Below, one piece after another: positions 34,928 to 42,516 of a DNA stretch of 64,000 bases. A program made the translations under genes and the position numbers. Where the stretch lies: the NCBI GenBank assembly GCA_031550325.1, contig JAVBOR010000018.1, positions 1 to 64,000 of the forward strand. The letters are read 5' to 3'. The DNA comes from JAVBTT01 sp031550325 (GTDB lineage: Bacteria > Bacillota > Clostridia > Oscillospirales > UBA929). Below the pieces are notes generated by a model, which did not search any database, had not been told where the DNA came from, and was given only the letters and a program-made list of their open reading frames with translations. Within the stretch, counting starts at the first letter, position 1. The number at the start of each line of letters is the position of its first letter.

Positions 34928-35092
34928 CTTGCAAAGAACAGGTTCTTTGACAAAGCGAGAGCAGGATCGCGTCTTTGCGAAGACGCGCAGAGTAAGGCGT
35001 TGCGGAAGTGAATACCGCAACGCCTTGTGATTTGCTCTTTTCAGAAAACAGGCGTCAGGCTCGACGTGGTTTTGCGCAAAGGAACGAAGAGG
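34928..35092 (+). repeat. Composite hairpin repeat, copy 5
   Basis: The copy begins 14 bp after the esterase stop, in sense orientation. It contains P1 (34929-34955), joiner GAGAGCAGGATC, P2 with a different stem (34968-34987, CGCGTCTT/AAGACGCG) and P3. P3 is a perfect 12-bp stem (34994-35026, AAGGCGTTGCGG arms) with loop AAGTGAATA. A shortened P4 retains GCGTCAGGCTCGACG. Confidence 0.75.
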
Positions 35093-35109
35093 CGGACTTT
35101 GTTTACAGG

Positions 35110-35217
35110 CTGAAGGCTTTCACGGATTTACTCCGGGAAAGCCTTTCTCTGCAAACCGCCACAGCGGTTTGATTCTGCCCCCGCTCTGTCAAAAAACCAA
35201 AGGTTCTTGACAGAGGC
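35110..35217 (-). repeat. Composite hairpin repeat, copy 6
   Basis: In minus orientation it begins immediately after the stop codon of the DUF1653 gene at 35218. It carries P1 (35184-35215), the joiner GGGGGCAGAATC, P2 (AAACCGC/GCGGTTT) and P3 (35114-35144, AGGCTTTC arms). It converges with copy 5; P4 is not present. Confidence 0.75.
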
Positions 35218-35628
35218 TCAGTCATCCTGGGCAAGCGCCAGTTCGCGCCCGATCAGGTCGGCCGCGATCGCGAACGCCTTGAGCCTGCGCCGCATCAGCG
35301 TGTGCTGCGGCGTGCCCTCGGCCAGCTTCGCGTAAGCTTTTTCGCATTTGCCGATTGTCGAATCAATGGCGCGCAGGGCCTCGCGCAGCTCGCCCTGTCT
35401 GTCGGCCCCGGCGCTTTCGCCGACATACTCAAACCGCCTGACGGTCGTATCCCCAACCTCAATCGGGTTGTCCCACATGGCCAGCGGGCGCACCCAGGTT
35501 CCGCGCCGGCCATAGAGGGCCTTGTAGACGACCATGTCCTCAAGCGTTTCACTGTGCGTTGCCGGGCCGAGAACCTCGTAAAGGCCGCCCTTGTAGTGGC
35601 GGTAAATGCCGGGCCGGATGAGGGCCAT
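35218..35628 (-). CDS. DUF1653 domain protein
   Basis: About 136 residues. The N-terminal 65 residues are a DUF1653 domain (GIYRHYKGGLYEVLGPATHSETLE...VVYKALYG...WVRPLAMW). A helical C-terminal extension of about 65 residues (REALRAIDSTIGKCEKAYAKL) is not part of the usual short family. The start is 2 bp after the stop of the MGMT-like gene, so they form an operon. The biochemical function of DUF1653 is unknown. Confidence 0.82.
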   Translation of the reverse strand: MALIRPGIYRHYKGGLYEVLGPATHSETLEDMVVYKALYGRRGTWVRPLAMWDNPIEVGDTTVRRFEYVGESAGADRQGELREALRAIDSTIGKCEKAYAKLAEGTPQHTLMRRRLKAFAIAADLIGRELALAQDD

Positions 35629-35630
35629 TT

Positions 35631-36089
35631 TCAGGCCTCCAAATCCGCGAGTTTTCGTTCATAATCCGCCACGAAGCTCTTTTTGCCCTTCTGGACGACA
35701 GTATGCCCCTCGGCCTCCAGATGCTCCCGCTGCCCGTTGGGGTACTTTTCGTTCAGCTCGCCGCCGGCCTTCAGCATCCTCCACCATGGGATCTTATCGC
35801 CCGGCCGCTCCTCGGAGGCGTGAGCGCAGACGTTGGTAAATATTCCCGCCGTGAGAGGGCAGGCGTTGTCCGCCCCGGCTTTGGCAGCGAGGTGGGCGCG
35901 GACACGGTCAACCGTCATCAGTTTTCCATCCGGAATGCGCGACATCACGTCGTTAAACTGCATCGGCGCGGGAATGAGCATTTTAGCGCCGCCCATGCGC
36001 GCCGCGACCTCCGGTTTGTCCGACAGGTCCTTGATCTTTGGCAAATCGCCGGGAGTGTTGAGCCTTTCGTTACAGGTTTTCTTTGCCAT
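35631..36089 (-). CDS. Alkyltransferase-like (ATL/MGMT-family) protein
   Basis: About 152 residues from ATG 36089. The C-terminal MGMT DNA-binding fold is visible (MSRIPDGKLMTVDRVRAHLA, then IPWWRMLKAGGELNEKYPNG, then QREHLEAEGH). The PCHR motif with the methyl-acceptor Cys is replaced by IPWWR, the tryptophan-bearing form that marks alkyltransferase-like proteins. ATLs bind O6-alkylguanine and recruit nucleotide excision repair instead of repairing directly. The long lysine-rich N-terminus is unusual. It sits between DUF1653 and an AlkZ-like gene. Confidence 0.8.
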   Translation of the reverse strand: MAKKTCNERLNTPGDLPKIKDLSDKPEVAARMGGAKMLIPAPMQFNDVMSRIPDGKLMTVDRVRAHLAAKAGADNACPLTAGIFTNVCAHASEERPGDKIPWWRMLKAGGELNEKYPNGQREHLEAEGHTVVQKGKKSFVADYERKLADLEA

Positions 36090-36131
36090 GCGCTTACGCC
36101 TCACTCTACATTATTTCAGTACACGAGGGCA

Positions 36132-36172
36132 CTTGCTTTGTTCGTCAAAGAGGAAAAGGTTCTTTGGCAGCC
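36132..36172 (-). repeat. Composite hairpin repeat, P1-only copy
   Basis: A degenerate P1 hairpin (minus strand GCCAAAGAACC...CTTTGACGAAC) lies 12 bp after the stop codon of the AlkZ-like gene, in sense orientation. It shows that the P1 module can occur alone. Confidence 0.45.
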
Positions 36173-36183
36173 TGTGAACGGCT

Positions 36184-37188
36184 TTACAGCATGCCCGCCG
36201 TTTGCCGCCGGATGTCGTCCACCAGATCAAAGGTCTCGTCTCTGATCCGCCGAGACGGCTCTTTGAAAAACGTCACCACGGGCTCGTCCTTCTTGATGTT
36301 CCACAGCCCGGCGACCTGCCCGTTCACGGCGATGGTCGGCAGACAAATCCCCGACTTCAGAATGACCGAGCTTTTGACCTCGGGCGGCAAAGCCGCGCCG
36401 CGTTCCACATAGGACGTGATCAGCGGATCGAAACCTGACAGCAGCGTCAGCTCGGGAATGTCGCCGATATCGTCGCCATAATCCACATAATAGTAGACGC
36501 TCCCGCCGTGTTCAAGCCGCGAGAACGCGTCCAAATCCAGGGCGGCCAGCATCTTTTTGCCTTCCCGCCATAGGCCCAGGAACCAAGCGGCGTCGGCAAG
36601 CGTCGCCGGGCCGTAAGCGGTAAAGAACCTGCCGAGAAGCTCCGGCAGAACCTCGTTGTGCGTGTCCGCAGGCTCGGCGCTGATCAGATCGAAGTCGCGG
36701 CTCGTCATGCTGCGGAAGGCGACCTTGCCCAGCCGCGCCAGATAGACGAAAATGCCGCCCCACGGTGAAAATATATTGTCAATGACTTCTTGGTCGTAGT
36801 CGCGGGCAAATATGCGCCGCATTTCGGCGCGGGAATACACGCCGTCCTCCATGAGCGCGACGACCTTCCCGGCGATCTCGAGGAGCTGATCCTCACTGAT
36901 GCCAAGCCACGCGTTGGAGAAATCATCGGCGTGAAGCGCGAGTAGCCGCGGCAGGTCGTCAAAAACCACGCCGTGCAGCGTACCCCGGTAGAGCCATGTT
37001 TTGGTAAGCGTGGTCTTCCAGCCAAAAAGCGGCGCGCCGCGGATCAGCGCGGAAAAGGCGACATTGCGGTGAAACCAGCAATGCAGCCCGAGAAGGTGAC
37101 TGGAGAGCTCGGTAATATCCCCGCACTGCCGGGACAGATACAGCCCGTGCATGCGCCTGCGCAGGATTTCTTCAGCCAATCGGTCCAT
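36184..37188 (-). CDS. AlkZ-like winged-helix DNA glycosylase family protein (HTH_42)
   Basis: About 334 residues. The layout matches the winged-helix DNA-binding domain family (COG3214/HTH_42), which includes the interstrand-crosslink glycosylase AlkZ/YcaQ. Visible parts are an N-terminal helical region (LLGLHCWFHRNVAFSALI), the TLTKTWLYRGTLHGV segment and a C-terminal LLSGFDPLITSY with VNGQVAGLW. The catalytic QxQ motif of AlkZ is not evident (LHCWFH here), so activity on crosslinks is uncertain. The next gene downstream is ATL-like. Confidence 0.78.
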   Translation of the reverse strand: MDRLAEEILRRRMHGLYLSRQCGDITELSSHLLGLHCWFHRNVAFSALIRGAPLFGWKTTLTKTWLYRGTLHGVVFDDLPRLLALHADDFSNAWLGISEDQLLEIAGKVVALMEDGVYSRAEMRRIFARDYDQEVIDNIFSPWGGIFVYLARLGKVAFRSMTSRDFDLISAEPADTHNEVLPELLGRFFTAYGPATLADAAWFLGLWREGKKMLAALDLDAFSRLEHGGSVYYYVDYGDDIGDIPELTLLSGFDPLITSYVERGAALPPEVKSSVILKSGICLPTIAVNGQVAGLWNIKKDEPVVTFFKEPSRRIRDETFDLVDDIRRQTAGML

Positions 37189-37518
37189 GGTTACTACTTC
37201 CTTGTTTAAGCTCGTTTGTTCAGCCGCCGCTTCTGCGCAGCACGTCTTCGGCGGATTTCACAATCTCTGCAAGCGCCTGGAGCCGGCTCCCGGAACAGTC
37301 GGGAAAAACCGCGTCAAGCTCCTTGACCGATATGTGTCTTCTGCTCCTGATGCTGCCGGAGTTCAGGTCGTCCGGCGGGGACCGGTGCCGCCCTCAGCGT
37401 CAGGCTCGACATAAACCCCGAAAAGGTCTGGAGCGCGAAGGGTTTCTTTGACATGCAGCAGCTTTACGGGGCCACGATTGTATTTTCGACTGAACTCAAG
37501 TATACTGTACCTTAGTCG

Positions 37519-37703
37519 CTTTGTCAAAGATCCTTCGGTTCTTTGACAAACGGGAGGGGGAAACGGTTTTGAGAAATGAATTCCCGAAACCGTTGTGGTT
37601 TATATTTTTCCTGGATTCTGTCCAGCAAGAACCTGACGCCTGTGGCGTCAGGCTCGACGCGAATCCAGGAAAAGGACGAGAGAGCGGGGGGCATTTTTGA
37701 CAG
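37519..37703 (+). repeat. Composite hairpin repeat, copy 7 (best-formed copy)
   Basis: P1 (arms CTTTGTCAAAGA and TTCTTTGACAAA), joiner, then P3 with arms AACGGTTTTGAGAA/TTCCCGAAACCGTT. The TTGTGGTT hinge and P4 follow. P4 has a perfect 13-bp outer stem (37606-37618 with 37661-37673, TTTTCCTGGATTC arm), an internal loop GTCCAGCAAGAA/CTCGACGC, and a perfect 9-bp inner stem (CCTGACGCC). The copy ends AAAAGGACGAGAGAGCGGGG and TTTTTGACAG. The 320 bp between the AlkZ-like start and this copy contain no gene. Confidence 0.8.
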
Positions 37704-37775
37704 GCTGAAGCTCCTTCGGCTCTTTGGCAGTCAGGTGCAGGGGTATTAAATTGAGGAAATGGAGGGCGATGAGAG

Positions 37776-38552
37776 TTGATCAGGATGATTGCGACCGACT
37801 TGGACCGCACGCTGCTTCGGGCCGACAAGACGATATCGGCATACACGGCCGACGTGCTTCGCCGCTGTCAGGCCAATGGGATTTGTGTGGCCTTTGCCAC
37901 GGCGCGCTCTGAGAAGTCGTCCGAGCGGATCACATCAGTCTTCACGCCCGATGTGATGATCTCAAACGGAGGCGCGCTGGCGCGGCTGGGCGACGTCATC
38001 CTGCATCGCAGCGTACTGACCCGCGAGACCGCGAACAGGCTTATCGCGCGCATGTTCCGCGCCCCCGGCGTCGGCTTTATCACCGCCGACACGCCGGGCG
38101 GCTATTTCGCCGACCACCCGGTCGATCCCGAAAACAGGGAGTGGCAGGACTATCTGCACGCGGTGCATATCGACTTCGCAAACGGCATCGGGTACGACGC
38201 CTACAAGCTGACGGTGCAGTTCTTCGACCCCGGCCTGCCGGGAAGGATCGCCGCTGATTTCCCCGAGGTGGACATGCTGCCCTTTTCCGACGACAACTGG
38301 GTTCGCTTTGCCCGCAAGGACGCGGTAAAGTGGAAAGCCGTATCCGCCGCCGCGGCGCATCTAGGCATCAGTCCCGCCGCCGTGGCGGCCTTCGGCGACG
38401 ACTATAACGACATAGAAATGTTGCGCGAGTGCGGCGTCGGCGTGGCCGTCGCCGACGCGATTGACGAGGCCAAGGCCGTGGCGGACTTTATCTGCGACAC
38501 GGGCGACAACGACGGCGTGGCAAAGTGGATTGAGGAGAATGTGCCGCTGTAA
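37776..38552 (+). CDS. HAD-superfamily (Cof-type) sugar phosphatase
   Basis: About 258 residues. HAD motif I is ATDLDRTLL, with Arg in place of the usual Gly before TLL. Motif II is the ATARS segment, motif III a Lys near 190, and motif IV is GDDYNDIEML. A C2-type cap lies between, as in Cof/YidA phosphatases. It probably dephosphorylates sugar phosphates or FMN-like metabolites. TTG 37776 gives the family-typical MIRMIATDLD start; ATG 37785 is the alternative. Confidence 0.85.
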   Translation: MIRMIATDLDRTLLRADKTISAYTADVLRRCQANGICVAFATARSEKSSERITSVFTPDVMISNGGALARLGDVILHRSVLTRETANRLIARMFRAPGVGFITADTPGGYFADHPVDPENREWQDYLHAVHIDFANGIGYDAYKLTVQFFDPGLPGRIAADFPEVDMLPFSDDNWVRFARKDAVKWKAVSAAAAHLGISPAAVAAFGDDYNDIEMLRECGVGVAVADAIDEAKAVADFICDTGDNDGVAKWIEENVPL

Positions 38553-38581
38553 GTTCTGCAATGCTTAAAGGGACGGAGACG

Positions 38582-39367
38582 ATGGAAATGAGTGACTATA
38601 CCGAACTAAACGCCAAAACTATTGACGGCTGGGTGAAGGACGGCTGGGAGTGGGGCGTCCCGATCTCACACGAAGCCTATTGCAGCGCGGTGGCCGGGCA
38701 GTGGGACGTTTTTCTCACGCCCATCAGGAAGGTGCCGCACAGCTGGTTTGCGCCTTTTTTGCGCGGCGGGCGGCTGGACGGCGCAAAGCTGCTCGGGCTG
38801 GCCAGCGGCGGCGGGCAGCAGATGCCGATCTTTGCCGCCTTGGGCGCGGACTGCACCGTGCTGGATTATGCCGACAGCCAGCTTGAGAGCGAGTTGATGG
38901 TGTCCGAGCGGGAGGGCTACGCCATCAACGTCGTCAAGGCCGACATGGCAAAGAGGCTTCCGTTTGAAGACGCGAGCTTTGACCTGATTTTCCATCCGGT
39001 TTCCAACTGCTATGTGGAGGATGTATACCACGTCTGGAACGAGTGCTTCCGCGTGCTCAAGAAGGGCGGGGTGCTGCTTGCCGGAATGGACAATGGGCTC
39101 AACTTCCTGATAGACGATTTCTCGGCGCTCCCGATGCAAGTCCGCAACAAACTGCCGCACAATCCCCTAAAGGATCCCGAGCTATATCAAAAGTGCGTTG
39201 AGCGCGGCGAAGGAGTGCAGTTTTCGCATACGTTTGACGAGCAGATCGGCGGCCAGCTCAAGGCGGGGTTCGTTCTCAAGGACGTCTACGAGGACTCCAA
39301 CAACGACCCGAACGCCATTGCCTATGGAATAGCGTCCTTTTGGGCCAGCCGAGCTGTGAAGGGCTGA
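38582..39367 (+). CDS. SAM-dependent class I methyltransferase
   Basis: About 261 residues. The SAM-binding glycine motif (LLGLASGGGQQMPIFAALG) is followed by the acidic motif (VLDYAD) and the DASFDLIFHPVSNCYV segment. This is the pattern of methyltransferase family 11 proteins in Firmicutes. The C-terminus is extended compared with a minimal fold. ATG 38582 has GGAG upstream. It starts 29 bp after the HAD gene, probably in the same transcript. The substrate is unknown. Confidence 0.85.
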   Translation: MEMSDYTELNAKTIDGWVKDGWEWGVPISHEAYCSAVAGQWDVFLTPIRKVPHSWFAPFLRGGRLDGAKLLGLASGGGQQMPIFAALGADCTVLDYADSQLESELMVSEREGYAINVVKADMAKRLPFEDASFDLIFHPVSNCYVEDVYHVWNECFRVLKKGGVLLAGMDNGLNFLIDDFSALPMQVRNKLPHNPLKDPELYQKCVERGEGVQFSHTFDEQIGGQLKAGFVLKDVYEDSNNDPNAIAYGIASFWASRAVKG

Positions 39368-39370
39368 GCG

Positions 39371-39583
39371 TTGCCAAAGAACCTTCGGTTCTTTGGCAAA
39401 ACGAGGGCAGGATCAAACCGCCCCAGCGGTTTGAAGGGAAACGGTTTCGAGAAATGAATTCCCGAAACCGTTGTGGTCCCTATTTATCCTGGATTCAGTC
39501 CAGCAAGAACCTGCCGCCTGCGGTGTCAGGCTCGACGCGAATCCAGAAAAAGGACGAAGGTGTAAAGCGCTTTTTTTGACAGT
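39371..39583 (+). repeat. Composite hairpin repeat, copy 8
   Basis: It begins 3 bp after the methyltransferase stop, in sense orientation. All modules are present: P1 (CCAAAGAACC/GGTTCTTTGG), GAGGGCAGGATC, P2 (AAACCGC/GCGGTTT), P3 (AACGGTTTCGAGAA arms) and TTGTGGT. P4 (CCTGGATTC/GAATCCAG) and the tail TTTTTTTGACAGTC complete it. In P1 both arms changed from GTCAAAG/CTTTGAC to GCCAAAG/CTTTGGC, a compensatory change. Confidence 0.8.
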
Positions 39584-39740
39584 CAGAAGGAACCGGGTTC
39601 TTTGTAAGTGCCGGAACCGGATTAACCGTCGCGGGCGGTCTGCGGAGCATGACTTTGCGGGAGTGAATTGCGCGAAGCCATGCCATTCAGTCTTTCACGA
39701 CTGTAACCCGAAGAAGGACGAGAGGGCGGGGAGTATCTTC
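39584..39740 (+). repeat. Composite hairpin repeat, degenerate tandem copy
   Basis: Directly follows copy 8. It retains a P1-like GGAACCGGGTTCTTTG and a CGGATTAACCG joiner. A P3 variant follows with arms GCATGACTTTGCG/GCGAAGCCATGC and loop GGAGTGAATT, then the terminal AAGGACGAGAGGGCGGGG. P4 is mostly lost. Confidence 0.55.
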
Positions 39741-39903
39741 CCGATCATTTGTAAAAGCCTATTGACCTAAACCTGACTTAAGGGTTTATACTGATGGCTG
39801 CGCTGTGCCGGAGCGGTTTCCGAGTACGCAAGAACGGACAGCATGGCCTGGCGGCGGATCAGGAATACGTTGAAGATCGTAAATGGAGGGAGAGAACAAG
39901 CAC

Positions 39904-41034
39904 ATGACGTACAATCACTTTCAAAATCTCAAACTGTCCGCGCTGGGCATGGGCGCGATGCGCCTGCCGGTGCTGGGAGGGGACGACACAAGGATTGACG
40001 TGCCGGCCGCCTCAGAGATGGTCGGCTTGGCGATGGAGCATGGGGTCAACTACTACGACACCGCCTGGGGCTATCACGGCGGCCATTCGGAAACCGTCAT
40101 GGGAAAGCTTCTGGGCAAATATCCCCGTGAGCGCTTTTTCCTTGCCGACAAATTTCCCGGCTACGACCTGTCCAACATGGACAGGGTCGAGGAAATTTTT
40201 GAGCGTCAGCTTGAGAAGTGCGGCGTGGATTATTTTGACTTTTATCTGTTTCACAACGTCTGCGAGCTGAACATCGACGCCTATCTGGATGAGAAGCTCG
40301 GCGTTTTCGTCCGCCTGATGAGGCAGAAGGAAAGCGGGCGCATCCGTCACCTGGGCTTTTCGGTGCATGGCGGCACAGACGTTCTGGAGCGGTTTCTCGC
40401 GGCCTATGGCGAGTATATGGAGTTTTGCCAGGTTCAGCTCAATTACCTGGACTGGTCGTTTCAGGACGCCAAGGCAAAGGTTGACCTGCTGAACAGCCGC
40501 CGGATCCCCATCTGGGTCATGGAGCCCATGCGCGGCGGCAGCCTCGCGGCGCTCAGCGCCGCCGACGCCGCAAAACTCACGGCTCTGCGCCCCGACGAGG
40601 AGATCCCCGCGTGGGCCTTTCGCTTCCTGCAGACGATTCCCGGCGTCACGACCACGCTGACCGGCGCGTCGAGCTTAGAGCAGATGAAGTTCAATATACA
40701 GGCCTTTGAGCGTCACAGGCCGCTTGATTCTCAGGAGATGGAAACCCTGCTCTCGGTCGCCGCCGGCATGCTGGAGGGCGTTCTGCCCTGCACGGCCTGC
40801 CGTTATTGCGTCGGCCACTGTCCGCAGGGCCTGGATATTCCGAAGCTCCTGGCGCTGTACAACGAACACAGCTATTCCGGGGGCGGCTTTATCGCCCCGA
40901 TGGCGCTGGCCGCGGTGCCGGAGGATAAACAGCCCGGGGCCTGCATCGGCTGCAAAAGCTGCGAGGCGGTCTGCCCTCAGCGCATCGGCATTGCCGACGC
41001 GCTGAGCACCTTTGTGGAGAAGTTGGGCGCGTAG
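39904..41034 (+). CDS. Aldo/keto reductase with C-terminal 4Fe-4S domain
   Basis: About 376 residues. The aldo/keto reductase barrel shows the catalytic Tyr region (YYDTAWGYHGGHSE), Lys in FLADKFPG and His in FSVHGG. The C-terminus carries two ferredoxin-type clusters (CTACRYCVGHCP and CIGCKSCEAVCP). This is the COG1453 group, common in anaerobes, where flavodoxin or ferredoxin-linked electron transfer is likely. ATG 39904 fits the family N-terminus; ATG 39883 is open but lacks a Shine-Dalgarno. Confidence 0.88.
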   Translation: MTYNHFQNLKLSALGMGAMRLPVLGGDDTRIDVPAASEMVGLAMEHGVNYYDTAWGYHGGHSETVMGKLLGKYPRERFFLADKFPGYDLSNMDRVEEIFERQLEKCGVDYFDFYLFHNVCELNIDAYLDEKLGVFVRLMRQKESGRIRHLGFSVHGGTDVLERFLAAYGEYMEFCQVQLNYLDWSFQDAKAKVDLLNSRRIPIWVMEPMRGGSLAALSAADAAKLTALRPDEEIPAWAFRFLQTIPGVTTTLTGASSLEQMKFNIQAFERHRPLDSQEMETLLSVAAGMLEGVLPCTACRYCVGHCPQGLDIPKLLALYNEHSYSGGGFIAPMALAAVPEDKQPGACIGCKSCEAVCPQRIGIADALSTFVEKLGA

Positions 41035-41079
41035 CGATGCTTCCCATGACTTTATTCAGGTAAGGAGATCGATAGCGCT

Positions 41080-42288
41080 ATGACCGGTGTGACCTTAGTA
41101 GTGTTTACCCTGATGAATTTTGTTCTTGCCATGTCAGCCACGGTGTTCAGCGGCATTTTGGATATGGTCGCGGTTTCTCTGGGAGTTTCGGTGGCCAGCG
41201 CGGGCCTGCTCAGCACGATGTATTCGTATGGGGCGGCGTTCGGGGTTCCCGTCATTTTGATTCTGTTCAGAGGGGTGCAGCGCCCGAAACTCCTTAAGGT
41301 TATGCTGGCGATCACGGTTTTGATGGCCGTGTTGCTTGTTCTGGCGCAGACGTTTTGGCAACTGTTGATCATCAGGCTTATCATGGGGATTTCGGCCAAC
41401 AGCTACGCCGTATTGGCCATCTCGACGGTGGCGTCGCTCTCTGCCAAGGAAAGGCTCGGGCGCTCCATGGCGGTTTTGATCGCAGGCAATGCGTCGGCGC
41501 TTGTGATCGGCGTCCCCCTGACGCGCGCGTTGTCCTCTGTCCTGAGCTGGCAGGACATTTTCTGGGTGCTGGCCGGAATGATGATTTTGGCGCTGGTGTA
41601 TTTTATTCTGCGCCTGCCCGGCGGCGAGCGGAGCCCCAGCGTGGACATCCGCAGCGAGCTGGCGTTTTTTAAGGACAAACGTGTTTTGTCCGTGGTTTTG
41701 TTTTCACTCATGATGTTTTTGGGGTATGGCGCGCTGTACACCTACATAACGCCGTTTTTGCTGGACGTGTTCCCCGCCGCCGAGTCGTCGATGACGTTCG
41801 TTCTGGTTTTGCTGGGGGCAGCCTGCTTCACCGGCAATCTGATCGGAGGGCATGTGGCGGACCGCATCGGCTGTGCCAGGTCAATGCTGCTGGGCGGGCT
41901 CATCCAGCTGATGGCGGTGGCCCTGATCCTGCTGTCTCAGCCGGTCGGATGGCTCGTCGTCGCATTTGCGCTGCTGTGGATCATGGGCGGCTGGTTCACC
42001 GGCCTGCAGCTCAACGCCGGCATCGCGCAGGCCACGCATAACCGCTCCAGCTTCATGATCAGCGTGAACAACTCCGCCGTTCAGCTGGGCTCGGCCGTCG
42101 GGTCAAGCCTGGGCGCGGTTGTGATCTCGCTGAGCGGGATCCGCGGCATTGTCTTTATCACGCTGTCGGCCTGCCTGATCATCGTCGCCATGCAGTGGGT
42201 TACCCTGAAGAAGAAGGTCTGGCAGGACAGTGATGATGTCGAGACGCGCGATGCCGAGGAAAACGCGGGCAGTAGCGCGCTGTCCTGA
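41080..42288 (+). CDS. Major facilitator superfamily transporter (AraJ/DHA1-like)
   Basis: About 402 residues, twelve hydrophobic segments. The segment RLIMGISANSYAVLAISTVASLSAKERLGRSMA is the DHA1/AraJ motif region. GGHVADRIGCARSMLLGG is the second-half MFS signature. It follows AAGGAGATC. It probably exports a sugar, arabinose-like compound or drug, by family. The C-terminal tail is acidic. It starts 45 bp after the aldo/keto reductase gene and may share its transcript. Confidence 0.85.
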   Translation: MTGVTLVVFTLMNFVLAMSATVFSGILDMVAVSLGVSVASAGLLSTMYSYGAAFGVPVILILFRGVQRPKLLKVMLAITVLMAVLLVLAQTFWQLLIIRLIMGISANSYAVLAISTVASLSAKERLGRSMAVLIAGNASALVIGVPLTRALSSVLSWQDIFWVLAGMMILALVYFILRLPGGERSPSVDIRSELAFFKDKRVLSVVLFSLMMFLGYGALYTYITPFLLDVFPAAESSMTFVLVLLGAACFTGNLIGGHVADRIGCARSMLLGGLIQLMAVALILLSQPVGWLVVAFALLWIMGGWFTGLQLNAGIAQATHNRSSFMISVNNSAVQLGSAVGSSLGAVVISLSGIRGIVFITLSACLIIVAMQWVTLKKKVWQDSDDVETRDAEENAGSSALS

Positions 42289-42338
42289 GCGCGTGTCTGC
42301 CTTTTCCCGGCGTTCTCCGCGCTCCTGAGCGTTTCTTT

Positions 42339-42506
42339 ACGCGTCTTCACAAAGACGCGATCCTGTCCCCGCTTTGTCAAAGAACCAAAGGTTCTTTGAC
42401 AGCTTAAAAGCTTTCCCGGATTCATTTCGGGAAAGCTTTCTTTGTAAGCCGCCTCAGCGGTTTGATTCAACTTTCGTTTTGTCAAAGAACTGATGTCCTT
42501 TGACAG
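42339..42506 (-). repeat. Composite hairpin repeat, copy 9 (tandem, minus sense)
   Basis: In minus orientation it follows the kinase gene (stop at 42517). The order is P1 (42478-42506), P2 (AAACCGC/GCGG), P3 (42407-42440, AAAGCTTTCCCG arms, loop AAATGAAT), a second P1 (42372-42402, perfect), then joiner GGACAGGATC and a P2 variant (42339-42359, CGCGTCTTTGTGAAGACGCG). It shows two alternative P2 stems in one locus. Confidence 0.75.
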
Positions 42507-42516
42507 CCTGAAGGGA

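Noticed and set aside
35631..36089. Functional O6-methylguanine methyltransferase
   Set aside because: The acceptor-cysteine PCHR motif is absent (IPWWR), so it is better called alkyltransferase-like.
37519..37703. Explaining the composite hairpin elements as ordinary rho-independent terminators
   Set aside because: Most stems are not followed by a T-run, and loops and joiners are conserved in sequence, which simple terminators do not need.
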